Notes under the pieces: generated by a model
The model's database searches: none
Told to the model about the DNA's origin: nothing
What the model saw: the letters and a program-made list of their open reading frames with translations, nothing else
Part shown: positions 63,862 through 64,000 of the stretch, piece after piece
Numbering within the stretch: the stretch's first letter is position 1
How the letters are laid out: the number at the start of each line of letters is the position of its first letter
NCBI GenBank assembly: GCA_035606915.1
Contig: DATNDU010000008.1
Span: forward strand, 15,637 to 79,636
From: Roseiarcus sp035606915
GTDB lineage: Bacteria > Pseudomonadota > Alphaproteobacteria > Rhizobiales > Beijerinckiaceae
Length of the DNA: 64,000 nucleotides
Direction: 5' to 3'
Position numbers and translations under genes: made by a program

Positions 63862-64000
63862 ATGTTGAGCGAACTTACCTGTCTGAAACTCAGCGTCCTG
63901 CTATGGGTGGCGCATGTCGTCGTGCAGGCGGCGTTCGGCAATCTGCAATTGCCCTTCGGCTATCTGTTCACGTCACGAGACGCGGCGCCGAAGCCGACCG
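63862..64000 (+). CDS. MAPEG family membrane protein (partial, cut by window end)
   Basis: An ATG after GGAGGGGG opens a frame with MLSELTCLKLSVLLWVAHVVVQAAFG, then FGYLFTSRDAAPKP, which matches the first helix and the RDxPPKP-type loop of small bacterial MAPEG proteins. Only the first 46 residues are in the window, so the family call rests on this part. Confidence 0.6.
   Translation, partial: MLSELTCLKLSVLLWVAHVVVQAAFGNLQLPFGYLFTSRDAAPKPT

Overview
The window is GC-rich DNA from an alphaproteobacterium, most likely Hyphomicrobiales (Rhizobiales). The evidence is the gene order mdh-sucC-sucD-sucA-sucB, the order yajC-secD-secF followed by two homologues of mitochondrial complex I assembly factors, a GapR-type nucleoid protein, a DUF1217 protein, and a GTCATGCCCGGG-type palindromic repeat. 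Genus cannot be fixed from the sequence alone. Many genes start with GTG or TTG and are coupled by 4-base overlaps (ATGA, GTGA, TTGA).

Region 1 (1-16.8 kb) is mostly housekeeping. It holds a small hypothetical pair, sarcosine oxidase alpha and gamma subunits without beta and delta, an RNA methyltransferase convergent with purU, nadE, a class A penicillin-binding protein, DUF1214 and DUF1254 membrane proteins, a histone-deacetylase-like amidohydrolase, a PilZ protein, a DUF1217 protein, an aspartate-type aminotransferase, a phosphoglycolate phosphatase and tRNA-Val(CAC).

Region 2 (about 17-44 kb) is accessory and catabolic, with three modules that each have their own regulator. Module A (17.1-21.4 kb) has an MFS permease, a PuuE-type deacetylase/allantoinase, a racemase-like protein lacking its second cysteine, and an unusual regulator joining a transposase-type HTH to a GntR/FCD protein. 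A shared palindromic motif lies upstream of both transcription units. Module B (21.8-37.1 kb) is the most interesting part. A GntR/FCD regulator diverges from an 11-gene run: FAH-family hydrolase, alpha/beta hydrolase, amidohydrolase, fused LivH-LivM permease, LivK-type binding protein, LivG ATPase, LivF ATPase fused to a Tm-1/UPF0261 domain, the matching Tm-1 TIM-barrel protein, a flotillin-like protein, an SRPBCC protein, and an SRPBCC domain fused to a quinone oxidoreductase. It looks like an uptake-plus-degradation system for an unidentified cyclic or carbonyl-containing compound. Module C (37.2-44.2 kb) has a ribose-type ABC transporter and a metal-dependent cyclase, divergent from a LacI regulator and a CobW GTPase. 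Two identical, inverted operators lie over the divergent promoters.

Region 3 (44.5-64 kb) returns to core genes: recG; the yajC-secD-secF-Mth938-phytoene-synthase-like operon; a DUF2778 protein; a protein methyltransferase; a frameshifted VOC gene; two tandem membrane proteins resembling Pycsar-type effectors; gapR; then TCA-cycle genes. A toxin-antitoxin remnant whose VapC has lost its middle sits between sucC and sucD, and a YciI-like gene sits between sucA and sucB. The window ends inside a MAPEG-family gene.
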